Shown piece after piece: positions 48,269 through 56,592 of a stretch of DNA of 64,000 nt; the stretch's first letter is position 1; every line of letters starts with the position of its first letter. The stretch comes from Actinospica robiniae DSM 44927 (GTDB taxonomy: Bacteria; Actinomycetota; Actinomycetes; Streptomycetales; Catenulisporaceae). The translations under genes were made by a program, and so were the position numbers. A model generated the notes under the pieces. The model was not told the DNA's origin and did no database searches. It saw only the letters and a program-made list of their open reading frames with translations. The stretch lies in the NCBI RefSeq assembly GCF_000504285.1, contig NZ_KI632511.1:9530154-9594153 (forward strand), in the 5' to 3' direction.

Positions 48269-48700
48269 ATGGCCCCCGTCACGCCCGGGCGGCATCTGCT
48301 GCGCGCCAAAGACCTCGCCGACGCGCACTACGCCGAGCCGCTGACCGTCGAGGACCTGGCCCGTGCCGCGGGTTACTCGCGCGCGCACTTCAGCCAGGAG
48401 TTCCGGCGCGCCTTCGGCCAGCCCCCGCACGTCTACCTGCTCACCCGGCGCCTGGAGCGCGCGGCCGCGCTGCTGCGCGCCACCGACTACCCGGTGCTCG
48501 AGATCTGCCTGAGCGTGGGGCTGACCAGCGTCGGCTCGTTCACCACCAGCTTCGTGCGGATGTACGGCCGCACGCCCACCCAGTACCGCGCGGCGTTCCC
48601 GCCGGCCGCTCGGATGGTCCCCGTCCCGTGGTGCGTCCAGCGGGCCTACGGGCGCCCGCGGCACCGGACGTTTCGAGAAGACGGGCAAGGCGAGGGCTGA
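48269..48700 (+). CDS. AraC-family transcriptional regulator
   Basis: 143 aa, essentially only the AraC DNA-binding domain. HTH1: 'LTVEDLARAAGYSRAHFSQEFRRAFGQPPHVYL'. HTH2: 'YPVLEICLSVGLTSVGSFTTSFVRMYGRTPTQYR', the family signature. There is no ligand domain. The Arg-rich C-terminal tail may be unstructured. It lies 50 bp before a VOC protein gene on the same strand, a pairing common in actinomycetes, so it probably regulates that gene and itself through the 11-bp direct repeats upstream. Confidence 0.88.
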   Translation: MAPVTPGRHLLRAKDLADAHYAEPLTVEDLARAAGYSRAHFSQEFRRAFGQPPHVYLLTRRLERAAALLRATDYPVLEICLSVGLTSVGSFTTSFVRMYGRTPTQYRAAFPPAARMVPVPWCVQRAYGRPRHRTFREDGQGEG

Positions 48701-48750
48701 CTAGCGTTGAGATCGTCCACGGGATAGACGATCGACCACGGAGGCTCCCG

Positions 48751-49185
48751 ATGTTCCAGCTCTCCAGCTACCAGCTCTTCGTCCGGGATCAGGACGAGGC
48801 ACTCGCCTTCTACACCCAGAAGCTCGGGATGGAGGTGCGTTCCGACGTCACCATGGCCGAGATGGGCGACTTCCGCTGGCTCCAGGTAGGGCCGCCGAGC
48901 CAGCCGGACACCTCCATCGTGCTCATGGCGATCCCGGGCGAGCCCATGTTCGACCGCGAGACCACGGACGCGCTTCAGAGCCTGCTCGAAAAGGGTGTGG
49001 GCGGAGCGCTGTTCCTCACCACCGACGACTGCCAGGCCGCGTACGAGGACCTTTCCGCGCGCGGCGTGGAGTTCCAGGAGAAGCCGGAGGAGCGCCCGTA
49101 CGGCATCGACGCCGGCTTCCGCGACCCGTCCGGCAACGCGATCCGGCTGACCCAGGTCAAGCACGACTGGGAGACCGGCCGCTGA
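48751..49185 (+). CDS. VOC family protein
   Basis: 144 aa with two VOC modules: 'SYQLFVRDQDEALAFYTQKLGMEVRSDV' at the start and 'GALFLTTDDCQAAYEDLSARGVEFQEKP' then 'GFRDPSGNAIRLTQ' in the second half. Good AGGAGG-like site (GGAGG) before ATG 48751. Small-molecule binding or metal-dependent activity is expected; the substrate is unknown. Downstream of the AraC gene, probably co-transcribed or regulated by it. Confidence 0.87.
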   Translation: MFQLSSYQLFVRDQDEALAFYTQKLGMEVRSDVTMAEMGDFRWLQVGPPSQPDTSIVLMAIPGEPMFDRETTDALQSLLEKGVGGALFLTTDDCQAAYEDLSARGVEFQEKPEERPYGIDAGFRDPSGNAIRLTQVKHDWETGR

Positions 49186-49294
49186 TCGCGCCCCGATCCG
49201 CGGCTGCCCCCGACCCGCGCCGGCGGTCCCCGGCCGGGCCGGAGGCAGTCGCGCTCTTCACGTGCCGCCTGCCGGTTTCGCGGCTCCAGGGGGC

Positions 49295-49322
49295 GTGAAA
49301 GCGCCGTGAAACAGCGGTGAAT
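49295..49322 (-). promoter_or_regulatory. Three 11-bp direct repeats upstream of the ABC exporter (SARP/PhoP-type site)
   Basis: GTGAAA, GTGAAA and GTGAAT start at 49295, 49306 and 49317, exactly 11 bp apart. On the other strand they read TTCAC units with 11-bp period, the layout bound by AfsR-like SARPs and by PhoP. They lie 60-87 bp before the ABC ATPase start; a SARP gene is encoded 3' of the transporter. Confidence 0.55.
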
Positions 49323-49347
49323 CCCGCCGCGCTCATGCTCTTCCCGA

Positions 49348-49365
49348 CGCGGCCGACCGGCCGCG
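49348..49365 (+). other. Hairpin just upstream of the ABC ATPase ribosome site
   Basis: Perfect 7-bp stem, CGCGGCC/GGCCGCG, with a 4-nt loop (GACC), 5 bp before GGAGGAG (49371-49377). It could modulate translation initiation or be a short operator. Confidence 0.4.
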
Positions 49366-49381
49366 GTAACGGAGGAGAGTC

Positions 49382-50413
49382 ATGGATCGCGCTCTGCCCG
49401 GTCCGGCCGTCACGGCGACCGGGTTGCGGAAATCGTTCGGCGACAAGGTCGTGCTCGACGGGGTGGACCTGAGCGTCGCGGAAGGCACGGTCTTCTGCCT
49501 GCTCGGCCCGAACGGAGCCGGCAAGACCACCGCCGTGCAGATTCTGTCCACGCTGATCCGCGCCGACGGCGGTGAGCTGCGGGTGGCCGGCCACGACCCG
49601 GTCCGCGAGCCCGACGCGGTGCGCGGCGCGATCGGGGTGACCGGACAGTTCTCCGCGGTGGACAACCTGCTCACCGGCCGGGAGAACCTGCTGCTGATGG
49701 CCTCGCTCCAGCACCTGTCCCGGGCCGAGGGGCGCGCCCGGGCGCAGGACCTGCTCACCCGCTTCGACCTGCTCGACGCGGCTTCCAAGCGGGCCTCGAC
49801 CTACTCCGGCGGCATGCGCCGCCGGCTCGACCTGGCGATGACGCTGGTCGGCGAGCCGCGCCTGATCTTCCTGGACGAGCCGACGACGGGCCTGGACCCG
49901 CGCAGCCGCCGCACCATGTGGCAGATCGTCCGGGACCTGGTCGGCCGCGGTGTGACCATCTTCCTGACCACCCAGCAGCTGGACGAGGCGGACGAACTGG
50001 CCGACCGGATCGCCGTGCTGGACCAGGGCCGGATCGTGGCCAGCGGCACCCCGGCCGAGCTCAAGCGCCTCGTCCCGGGCGGGCACATCCAGCTCCAGTT
50101 CGCCGACGAGGCCCACCTGGCCGCTGCCGCCGCGCTGCTCGAGGGCGCCTCGCGCGGGGACGGCCTGTCCCTGAACGTGCCCGGCGACGCCGGCGTCAGT
50201 GCCCTGCGAGCATTGCTGGCCCGGCTCGAAGCCGCCGCGATCGAGGTGGACGGGCTCTCCGTGCACATCCCGGACCTCGACGACGTCTTCTTCGCGCTCA
50301 CCGGCCGGCCCACCGCCGAGAACCAGGGCACTGACGGCCAGGCCCCTGATAACGCCGTCATACAGAAACAGGCTTCTGCGACCACCCGTGAGCGAGAGGA
50401 ATCCGCCCGATGA
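49382..50413 (+). CDS. ABC transporter ATP-binding protein (DrrA-like drug exporter)
   Basis: 343 aa. Walker A 'LLGPNGAGKTTAV', Q-loop 'VTGQFSAVDNLLTGRENL', ABC signature 'YSGGMRRRLDLAMTLV', Walker B 'LIFLDEPTTGLDP', and H-loop replaced by 'LTTQQLDEADEL' (Gln in the position of the switch His), as in DrrA-type antibiotic exporters. The C-terminal domain matches the DrrA family's DUF4162-like region. It energises export by the following permease (ATGA overlap at 50410). The substrate is unknown; a SARP regulator is convergent. Confidence 0.92.
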   Translation: MDRALPGPAVTATGLRKSFGDKVVLDGVDLSVAEGTVFCLLGPNGAGKTTAVQILSTLIRADGGELRVAGHDPVREPDAVRGAIGVTGQFSAVDNLLTGRENLLLMASLQHLSRAEGRARAQDLLTRFDLLDAASKRASTYSGGMRRRLDLAMTLVGEPRLIFLDEPTTGLDPRSRRTMWQIVRDLVGRGVTIFLTTQQLDEADELADRIAVLDQGRIVASGTPAELKRLVPGGHIQLQFADEAHLAAAAALLEGASRGDGLSLNVPGDAGVSALRALLARLEAAAIEVDGLSVHIPDLDDVFFALTGRPTAENQGTDGQAPDNAVIQKQASATTREREESAR

Positions 50414-51198
50414 GCACCCTTACTTACGCCGCGCGCGACTCGGCGACGATGCTTCGGCGCTCTCTGCTGCACACCGTGCGCTATCCGGTGACGATCGTGG
50501 TGACCCTCGCGGTGCCGGCCCTGCTGCTGCTGTTGTTCGTCGGAGTCTTCGGCGGCGCGCTCGGCGCCGGGATGGGCGGCGCGCCGGCCGGCGGCAAGTA
50601 CATCGACTACGTCGTGCCCGGCATTCTGCTGATGACCGTGGGCTACGGGGCCTCGTCCACTGCGCTGGCGGTGAACCGGGACATGACCGAGGGCATCATC
50701 ACCCGTATGCGCACCATGGCGATCTCCCGTGCCTCGGTGCTCACCGGGCACGTCGTCGCGGCCCTGATCCGTACCCTGATCAGCGCCGTACTGCTCGTCG
50801 GCGTCGCGCTGCTGATGGGCTTCCGCTCGAACGCCGACGCGCTCCAGTGGCTCGCCGCGGCCGGGCTGGTCGCGCTGCTCACCCTCGCCCTGAGCTGGCT
50901 GGCGGTGGCGATCGGCCTGGCCGCGCCCAACGCCGAGGGCACCAGCGGCTTCACCCTGCTGGTGCAGCTGCTCCCGTTCGTCTCCAGCGCCTTCGTCACC
51001 ACCGCGTCAATGAGCACCGGGGTGCGCTGGTTCGCGCACAACCAGCCGTTCACGCCGGTCATCGACGCTCTGCGCGGCCTGCTGACCGGCGCGTCGATCG
51101 GCCATGGCGGCTGGGTGGCGCTCGCCTGGTGCGTGGGCCTGTCCGTGGTCGGCTATCTCTGGGCGGTGAGGCTGTTCAAGAAGGAGCCGACGCGGTGA
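50410..51198 (+). CDS. ABC transporter permease (DrrB/ABC-2 type)
   Basis: 262 aa with six membrane helices of the ABC-2 type and the conserved segment 'VPGILLMTVGYGASSTALAVNRDMTEGIITRMRTMAISRASVL', in which 'EGIITRMRTMAI' is the coupling helix motif of the DrrB family. The C-terminal region 'NQPFTPVIDALRGLLTG' is also typical. Forms an exporter with the preceding ATPase (4-bp overlap). Its 3' end overlaps the convergent SARP gene by 23 bp. Confidence 0.92.
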   Translation: MSTLTYAARDSATMLRRSLLHTVRYPVTIVVTLAVPALLLLLFVGVFGGALGAGMGGAPAGGKYIDYVVPGILLMTVGYGASSTALAVNRDMTEGIITRMRTMAISRASVLTGHVVAALIRTLISAVLLVGVALLMGFRSNADALQWLAAAGLVALLTLALSWLAVAIGLAAPNAEGTSGFTLLVQLLPFVSSAFVTTASMSTGVRWFAHNQPFTPVIDALRGLLTGASIGHGGWVALAWCVGLSVVGYLWAVRLFKKEPTR

Positions 51199-54100
51199 AC
51201 TCCTCGCGGGCCAGCACGGCAGCCGCCGCGGCGGCCCGCAGCGAGTCGGCGTCCAAGCCGGTGTATGCCGAGCCTGCCTCGGTGTACGCCGGCTTGTCCG
51301 CTTCCTCGGCGAGGCGGCGGGCCTCGGCCCCCGACATCGTCGGGTGGAACCCGCCTTTGAAGCGGAAACGCTCGGCCAGAGCGACCATCCGCGCACCGGA
51401 CTCGAGGGCGCGCGCGTCCCCGGTGCGCCGGCCGCGGTCGAGATCCAGCAGGGCCAGCATGAGGAGCAGCATGCCGAAGTAGGGGAAGTGCGCATAGGAC
51501 GTCGCGCCCTCGGCCCCGTTCACGATCATCCGGGCGGCCACGCGCGGCAGCCGGCCGGCCAGCCCTCCGACGAGGGCGAGCCGACCGTGCTGGGCGTGGG
51601 CGATCACGGTCATCGCCTCGACCTCCAGCCGCCAGCTCTCCTGCAACGGCTCGGTCCGCGCCGCCGACTCGCCCGGATCCGGCAGGGTCTCAGCGGCCTG
51701 GCGCCACAACCTCAGCCCGTCCTCGACCTCCGCTCGGGCCAGTTGGATCTCGGCCCGCGCCACGATGTCGAAGCCGGGCAGTCCGGCGCCGTCCGGCCCG
51801 TCCTGACGCAGCGCCAGCTCGAGCCAGTGCTCCGCCTCGTCGACGGCGCCGCGCTGCAGGTTGGCCAGCACCATCGCGGAACGCACCCGGGACGCGCTCG
51901 ATCCGGCCTCGAAGGCGTTGAGCCCCGGCAGCCCGTCCAGGATCGAGAGCGTCGCGGCGAAGTGCTCGTGCGCCTCGTCGCCCCGGCCCAGATCGAGGCA
52001 CAGCTCGCCGATCCGGCTGTGCGTGAGGACCTGGAACCACGGGAACTGCTGCTCGTCGAGCCCGTCCAACGCCGCGAGCGAGCGCCGGGCCGCCTGCAAC
52101 GCGCCGCCCGGATCGTTCATGCTCTGCCACACGAAGCCGGCCATGATGTTCGCCATCGCGGCCAGCAGCGGCTCATCCCCGTCGCACAGCGACTTCAGCG
52201 TCGAGAGCTGATCCGCGCGGGATTCGGCCAGTGTGGCGAGGACGAGCGCGGTCGCCCGGGCCGGGGTGTCCGGCGAAGCCGCCGGAAGCCGCCGCAGGGC
52301 GACCAGGGCGCGCGCGGCGGCGGGATGACCGAGGATCAGGGCGCTGATCGCGGTCAGCGCGCTCGCCGTCCGGGTGACCTCGACGAGCTCCGGTTCGGGC
52401 CGCAGGCGGGCCAGGAACGGCGCGCTCTGCCCGGCCATCCCGGAGATCCGGGTGAAGTCGGCCTCGAACATCCACAGCGCGCCCAGCACGGCGCACGCGG
52501 CCGCGACGGATCCTCCGTGCTCGCGTTCGAGCCCGATCCGCAGTGCCAGCAGCAGGTTCTCCTGTTCGTCGCGGGTTCGCGCCGCCGAGGTGACCAGGTC
52601 CGGTCCGAACATCGCTTCGTGGTGAGCGATGCCGAATTCGCTTACCCAGCCGAGGAATCGGCCCACTATCAGCTCTTCCTCGCCCGCCTCCCGGCGCCGC
52701 GCCGCGCTGAACTCGCGCACGGTCTCGAGCATCCGGAAGCGCGTGCCCGAGCCGGCGTCCGCCGCCTGCAGAAGTGACTGGTCGACCAGGAGCTCCAGCA
52801 CATCCCAGACGGCGTCCTCGTCCTCGCCTTGGCCGAGCAGATGGCGCGCGGAGTCGGCGGTGAACCCGCCGGGGAAGATCGACAGGCTGCGCATGGCTTC
52901 CTGCCCCGGCGCGGCCAGCAGGTTCCAGCTCCAGTCGATGACCGCGTGCAGGGTGCGGTGCCGTTCCGGCGCGTCGTTCGCCGCGCCGCGCAGCAGGGCG
53001 AAGCGGTCGTCCAGACGCCGGGCTAACTCGGTGACCGACATCACCCGCACCCGCGCCGCCGCCAGCTCGACCGCGAGCGGCAGCCCGTCGAGGCGGGCGC
53101 ACAGCTGCCGGACGGTGTCTTCGGGTACGTCGATGCCAGGGCGCGCCGCGTTGGCCCGCTGCCGGAACAGCTCGATGCTGGTGGTCAGGCTCAGTTCCGG
53201 CAACATGTACACGGACTCCGACGAGAGACCGAGCGGTGCGCGGCTTGTCGTCAGTACTCGAAGATCCCGGCTGGTCGCGACGAGGCCGCGCACCAGCTCC
53301 ATCGCACCGCGCAGGACGTGCTCGCAGTTGTCGAGGATGAGCAGCGCCGGCCCGGATCCGAGCGCGCTCGCGATGCCCGCGACCGCATCGGTCGGCACGG
53401 CGCGGTGGCCGACCGGGCCGAGCCCTTCGCCGACGCCCAGCGCGGACGCCACCTCCCCGGTCACGTCGTCGTCCGCGGTGACTCCGGCCAGTGCGATCAG
53501 ATGAACGGTGCGCTGCTCGGCGCCCTCCGCGACCGCGTGCGCAAGGCGGGTCTTGCCCAGGCCACCCGGGCCGATGACGGAGACGACGCGCGAGGTGCGC
53601 AGCAGTTCGTGCACTGCTGCGATGTCGGTGTCCCGGCCGAGCAGTGCGTTCGGCTCGTGCACGATGCCCCGCCGGACGGCTGGGGTCCCCTCCTCGAGCA
53701 GTCGGCGGTGTACCTGCCGCAGTTCGACGCCCGGGTCGCTGCCGAGTTGCTCGCGCAATCTGCGCCGGTACGCGTCGTATCTGGTCAGTGCTGCGGAGGG
53801 GCCGAGCGTGTCGGCCTCCGCGAGCAGCAGCTGAGCCAGCACCTCCTCGTCGCCGGGCTGCTCGCGGATCAGCTCCGCTAGCGTCTCGGCGGCCTCGGCT
53901 CGTCGGCCGAGCTGGCACAGCGCCAGCGCGCGGCTGCGCGCCAGCGCCCGGTATGCCACTGCCCTGGCCGCGCGCAGTTCGGCGAGCGGGTCGTTCGACT
54001 CGGCCGACCCGCTCGGCGCGGCATCCCACAAGGCCAGGCCGGCTTCGGCCTGCGCGAGCGCGTCAGCGTGGTCGCCCGCGTGCGCGCTTCGTGCTGCGGC

Positions 54101-54406
54101 CGATGCGTATGCCGGCAGTGCGGCTGCGTCGACCTGGTCTTCGCTCAGGAGGAGCCGATAGCCGACGGGTGTGCTGGCGATGGCGTCGGGACCGAGCTGC
54201 GCCCGGGCCCGCGAGACCAGCACCTGCAGGGCCCGGGTCGGGTGCTCCGGCTGGTCGTCCGGCCAGAGCCCTTCGACCAGCCGGGCCGTGCTGCAGCCCG
54301 CCCGCAGGTCCTCGGCCAGCATGGCGAGCAGGTTGCCCAGTCGGGCTCCGGCGATCTCGCGCCCCCGATAGGCCACCCGTGGCAACAAGACCAGGTCAAC
54401 ACCCAC
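51176..54406 (-). CDS. AfsR-like SARP regulator with STAND ATPase and helical-repeat domains
   Basis: 1076 aa. N-terminal OmpR-like winged helix (1-90; 'LVEGLWPDDQPEHPTRALQVLVSRARAQLG'), bacterial transcriptional activation (BTAD) domain (95-240), and NTPase of the AP/STAND type: P-loop 'VIGPGGLGKTRLAHAV' (279-286) and Walker B 'ALLILDNCEHVLRG'. A winged-helix region (RFRMLETVREFSAARR) and about 450 residues of TPR-like helical repeats follow. This is the AfsR architecture: nucleotide-controlled activator of secondary metabolism or transport genes. GTG start at 54406. Convergent with the drug exporter (23-bp overlap), whose promoter carries 11-bp direct repeats of SARP type, so regulation of that exporter is likely. 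Confidence 0.9.
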   Translation of the reverse strand: MGVDLVLLPRVAYRGREIAGARLGNLLAMLAEDLRAGCSTARLVEGLWPDDQPEHPTRALQVLVSRARAQLGPDAIASTPVGYRLLLSEDQVDAAALPAYASAAARSAHAGDHADALAQAEAGLALWDAAPSGSAESNDPLAELRAARAVAYRALARSRALALCQLGRRAEAAETLAELIREQPGDEEVLAQLLLAEADTLGPSAALTRYDAYRRRLREQLGSDPGVELRQVHRRLLEEGTPAVRRGIVHEPNALLGRDTDIAAVHELLRTSRVVSVIGPGGLGKTRLAHAVAEGAEQRTVHLIALAGVTADDDVTGEVASALGVGEGLGPVGHRAVPTDAVAGIASALGSGPALLILDNCEHVLRGAMELVRGLVATSRDLRVLTTSRAPLGLSSESVYMLPELSLTTSIELFRQRANAARPGIDVPEDTVRQLCARLDGLPLAVELAAARVRVMSVTELARRLDDRFALLRGAANDAPERHRTLHAVIDWSWNLLAAPGQEAMRSLSIFPGGFTADSARHLLGQGEDEDAVWDVLELLVDQSLLQAADAGSGTRFRMLETVREFSAARRREAGEEELIVGRFLGWVSEFGIAHHEAMFGPDLVTSAARTRDEQENLLLALRIGLEREHGGSVAAACAVLGALWMFEADFTRISGMAGQSAPFLARLRPEPELVEVTRTASALTAISALILGHPAAARALVALRRLPAASPDTPARATALVLATLAESRADQLSTLKSLCDGDEPLLAAMANIMAGFVWQSMNDPGGALQAARRSLAALDGLDEQQFPWFQVLTHSRIGELCLDLGRGDEAHEHFAATLSILDGLPGLNAFEAGSSASRVRSAMVLANLQRGAVDEAEHWLELALRQDGPDGAGLPGFDIVARAEIQLARAEVEDGLRLWRQAAETLPDPGESAARTEPLQESWRLEVEAMTVIAHAQHGRLALVGGLAGRLPRVAARMIVNGAEGATSYAHFPYFGMLLLMLALLDLDRGRRTGDARALESGARMVALAERFRFKGGFHPTMSGAEARRLAEEADKPAYTEAGSAYTGLDADSLRAAAAAAVLAREEFTASAPS

Positions 54407-54439
54407 GAGAGCAGGCTAGCCCGTCGGCCGCCATGGCCA

Positions 54440-55300
54440 CTACGCGTGCGCGGGAGCCAGCTTGAGCGGAACGGACTTCGCCCCGCTCAGCGCGGTGTCG
54501 GGCGCGCCGGTCGAGCCCTGATAGGTGATGGTGAAGTTGCCCGACGCGTCGATCGCACCGGTGTGGGCCAGCACAGTCCCGTTCGAACCGGCCAGGTCGA
54601 TCGGCTCCGCGCCCTGCGGCGCGGCCTTGTTGATCTGCGAGCCGGTGAAGTGGACCGAGCCGAAGTCGGGCAGCGCGGAGATGCTGTCGCCCTCGGTCAC
54701 CGCCTCGGCCACGATCTCGGCGCTGGCGTTGAGCGCGTCCGGGGCGGCGACCTTGTTGTGCTCGGTCCAACCCTTGGTGGTGTCGCTGAGGTCGAGCTCG
54801 TACTGCCCGCTGCCGAGGCTGGTCACGGTGGAGTCGAACACGTCGCCCGGCGCGACCGCGTCCTTGTACTCCTGCATGGCGTTCTGCGGGTACGTCTCCC
54901 ACCACGCGAAGTAGACGGGCATTCCGGTCGAGCAGTCCGCGCCGGTGCCGGTCTGCTCGACCGAGGAGCTGCCGTAGCCGTCGAGGCCGACCCAGAAGGC
55001 GACGATGCCGCTCGACGTGCACGTCACCGTCGGCTCCACCCAGCTCGAGCTCACCGACGTGTAGGTGCCGCCGGTCTCCGCGTAGGCGGCCCAGTTCGAA
55101 CTCGTCGTGTTGCCCGAGGCCTGCGGGGCGACGGCGCCTGGTACGAACGGGGGACTGACCGGGAAGACGGGGGCCAGGCGCATCGGCGCGCCGTGGGAGC
55201 GCTCGGCGGCGGCGTGGGCGGGGGCGATCCCGGTCGTGGTGGCGAGGGCGACCGCCAGCGCCGCGCTGGACGCGACCAGGGTGACTTGCGAAAGGGCCAT
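54440..55300 (-). CDS. Secreted glutamic endopeptidase, family G1 (eqolisin-like)
   Basis: 286 aa. Sec signal (1-31, cleavage near AHA-A), short pro-like segment, then the beta-sandwich of G1 peptidases: 'TTSSNWAAYAETGGTYTSVS', 'SSWVEPTV', 'FWVGLDGYGSSSVEQTGTG' containing the catalytic Gln (116), 'VYFAWWETYP', and 'NASAEIVAEA' with the catalytic Glu (195). This Gln/Glu dyad is the hallmark of scytalidoglutamic-type acid peptidases, better known from fungi but also present in acid-tolerant bacteria. Predicted extracellular protease active at low pH. It lies 33 bp upstream of the SARP gene on the same strand, so they may be co-transcribed. Confidence 0.85.
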   Translation of the reverse strand: MALSQVTLVASSAALAVALATTTGIAPAHAAAERSHGAPMRLAPVFPVSPPFVPGAVAPQASGNTTSSNWAAYAETGGTYTSVSSSWVEPTVTCTSSGIVAFWVGLDGYGSSSVEQTGTGADCSTGMPVYFAWWETYPQNAMQEYKDAVAPGDVFDSTVTSLGSGQYELDLSDTTKGWTEHNKVAAPDALNASAEIVAEAVTEGDSISALPDFGSVHFTGSQINKAAPQGAEPIDLAGSNGTVLAHTGAIDASGNFTITYQGSTGAPDTALSGAKSVPLKLAPAHA

Positions 55301-55420
55301 GGGGAGGCTTTCTGATGATCCGTCAGTTGGTATCAGCGTGCCTACCCACCCAAGATCGACACAGTCGTCCCGGCCCGGTACGCCACCCGTTCTTCCGACA
55401 CGGCCCCGTGCATCAGAGGG

Positions 55421-56518
55421 TCAGGGCAGCACCCTGGCGGCGAGATTGCGCGTGCCGACGCCGAGCCGCGTCTTCGGGACCAGGAACCCGGCGGCCATGC
55501 GCACGTTGCGCTGCTTCGGCGCGACCAGCTTGCGGTGTCTGCGCTCGTAGTCGCGCAGCGCGTCGGCGACGTCGTGGTGGCCGGCGAGCGCGTCGGCGAG
55601 CGTGCGCGCGCCGGCGATGGCGAGACTCGAGCCGTCGCCGAGCAGGGACACGCATGACGCGGCGTCACCCACGAGAGTGATGCGTCCGCGGGACCACGAC
55701 GGGACCCGGACCGCGCTCACGGCGTCGAAGTAGAAGTCGTCGGTCGTTCGGAGCGCGTCGAGCAGCGCGGGCACCTGCCAGCCGAGTCCGGCATAGGCCT
55801 CGAGAGCGATCTGCCGGTGCCGGGCGGTGTCCCGATAGTCGAAGTCGGCTATCGGCGGCCCGCGGAAGATGAACGCGGCCAGCGCCGAGCCGCGCGCGGG
55901 ATGGATGGAGGCGAGCCGGCCTGGAGCGTTGAAGAGTACGACCTCGTCGCCCCGCTCGGCGGGACGGCCGAGCGCGAGCGTCGCGACGTAGAGCCCGAGG
56001 TGGTGCAGGTACGCGGCTTCGGCCCCGAAGGCGAGCCGACGTACCGTCGAGTGCAGGCCGTCGGCGCCGACGACCAGGTCGAAGCGCCGTGGCGCGGCGC
56101 GGTCGAACTCGACCTCGACGCCGTCGCCATCCGGTCGCAGCGATGTGATCGTGTCGTCGAACAGGAATTCCGCGTCGGAGCTTGCGGCCTTGTAGAGGAT
56201 CGCCGCGAGGTCGCTGCGCGGTACCTCGACCTCGGATCGGCGCCCGCGCGCCGCCGGCGTGCGCATCCGCGCGATCGGCCGTCCGTCCGCGTCGACCAGG
56301 CCGATCGAGGTGGTCGCGGTGGCCGCTTCGCGCAGGCGATCAGCCAGCCCCATCGCCTCGACTACGGGCACGGCGGGCCCGCGCACGTCCACCGGGTTGC
56401 CGCTCGACCGCATCCCCTGCGCGCGCTCGACCACCGTCGGACGCAGCCCGTTGCGGGCGAGCCAGTAAGCGAGGGTCGAGCCGGCTATGCCCGCCCCGGA
56501 GATCAGTACATCCGTCAT
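55421..56518 (-). CDS. FAD-dependent monooxygenase (TetX/PHBH-like)
   Basis: 365 aa group A flavin monooxygenase. FAD dinucleotide motif 'VLISGAGIAGSTLAYWLARNG', DG motif 'LVVGADGLHSTVRR', and GD motif 'ITLVGDAASCVSLLGDGSSLA'. Uses NAD(P)H and O2 to hydroxylate an aromatic or polyketide-like substrate; the branch includes TetX-like drug-modifying enzymes, but the substrate cannot be assigned. ATG 56518 directly precedes the FAD strand. Divergent from a TetR gene with repeat sites between them, so induction by its substrate is likely. Confidence 0.88.
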   Translation of the reverse strand: MTDVLISGAGIAGSTLAYWLARNGLRPTVVERAQGMRSSGNPVDVRGPAVPVVEAMGLADRLREAATATTSIGLVDADGRPIARMRTPAARGRRSEVEVPRSDLAAILYKAASSDAEFLFDDTITSLRPDGDGVEVEFDRAAPRRFDLVVGADGLHSTVRRLAFGAEAAYLHHLGLYVATLALGRPAERGDEVVLFNAPGRLASIHPARGSALAAFIFRGPPIADFDYRDTARHRQIALEAYAGLGWQVPALLDALRTTDDFYFDAVSAVRVPSWSRGRITLVGDAASCVSLLGDGSSLAIAGARTLADALAGHHDVADALRDYERRHRKLVAPKQRNVRMAAGFLVPKTRLGVGTRNLAARVLP

Positions 56519-56540
56519 GGCTCCAGCATACGTGCAGCCG

Positions 56541-56569
56541 CTGCAAAAATGCAATCACTGCAAAATTGC
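56541..56569. promoter_or_regulatory. CTGCAAAAATGC-type direct repeat, candidate TetR site
   Basis: CTGCAAAAATGC (56541-56552) and CTGCAAAATTGC (56558-56569), one mismatch, 17-bp period, between the divergent monooxygenase (start 56518) and TetR (start 56593). An AT-rich patch suited to repressor binding. Confidence 0.5.
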
Positions 56570-56592
56570 CGCCGTTATCGTAGACTGCGGCC

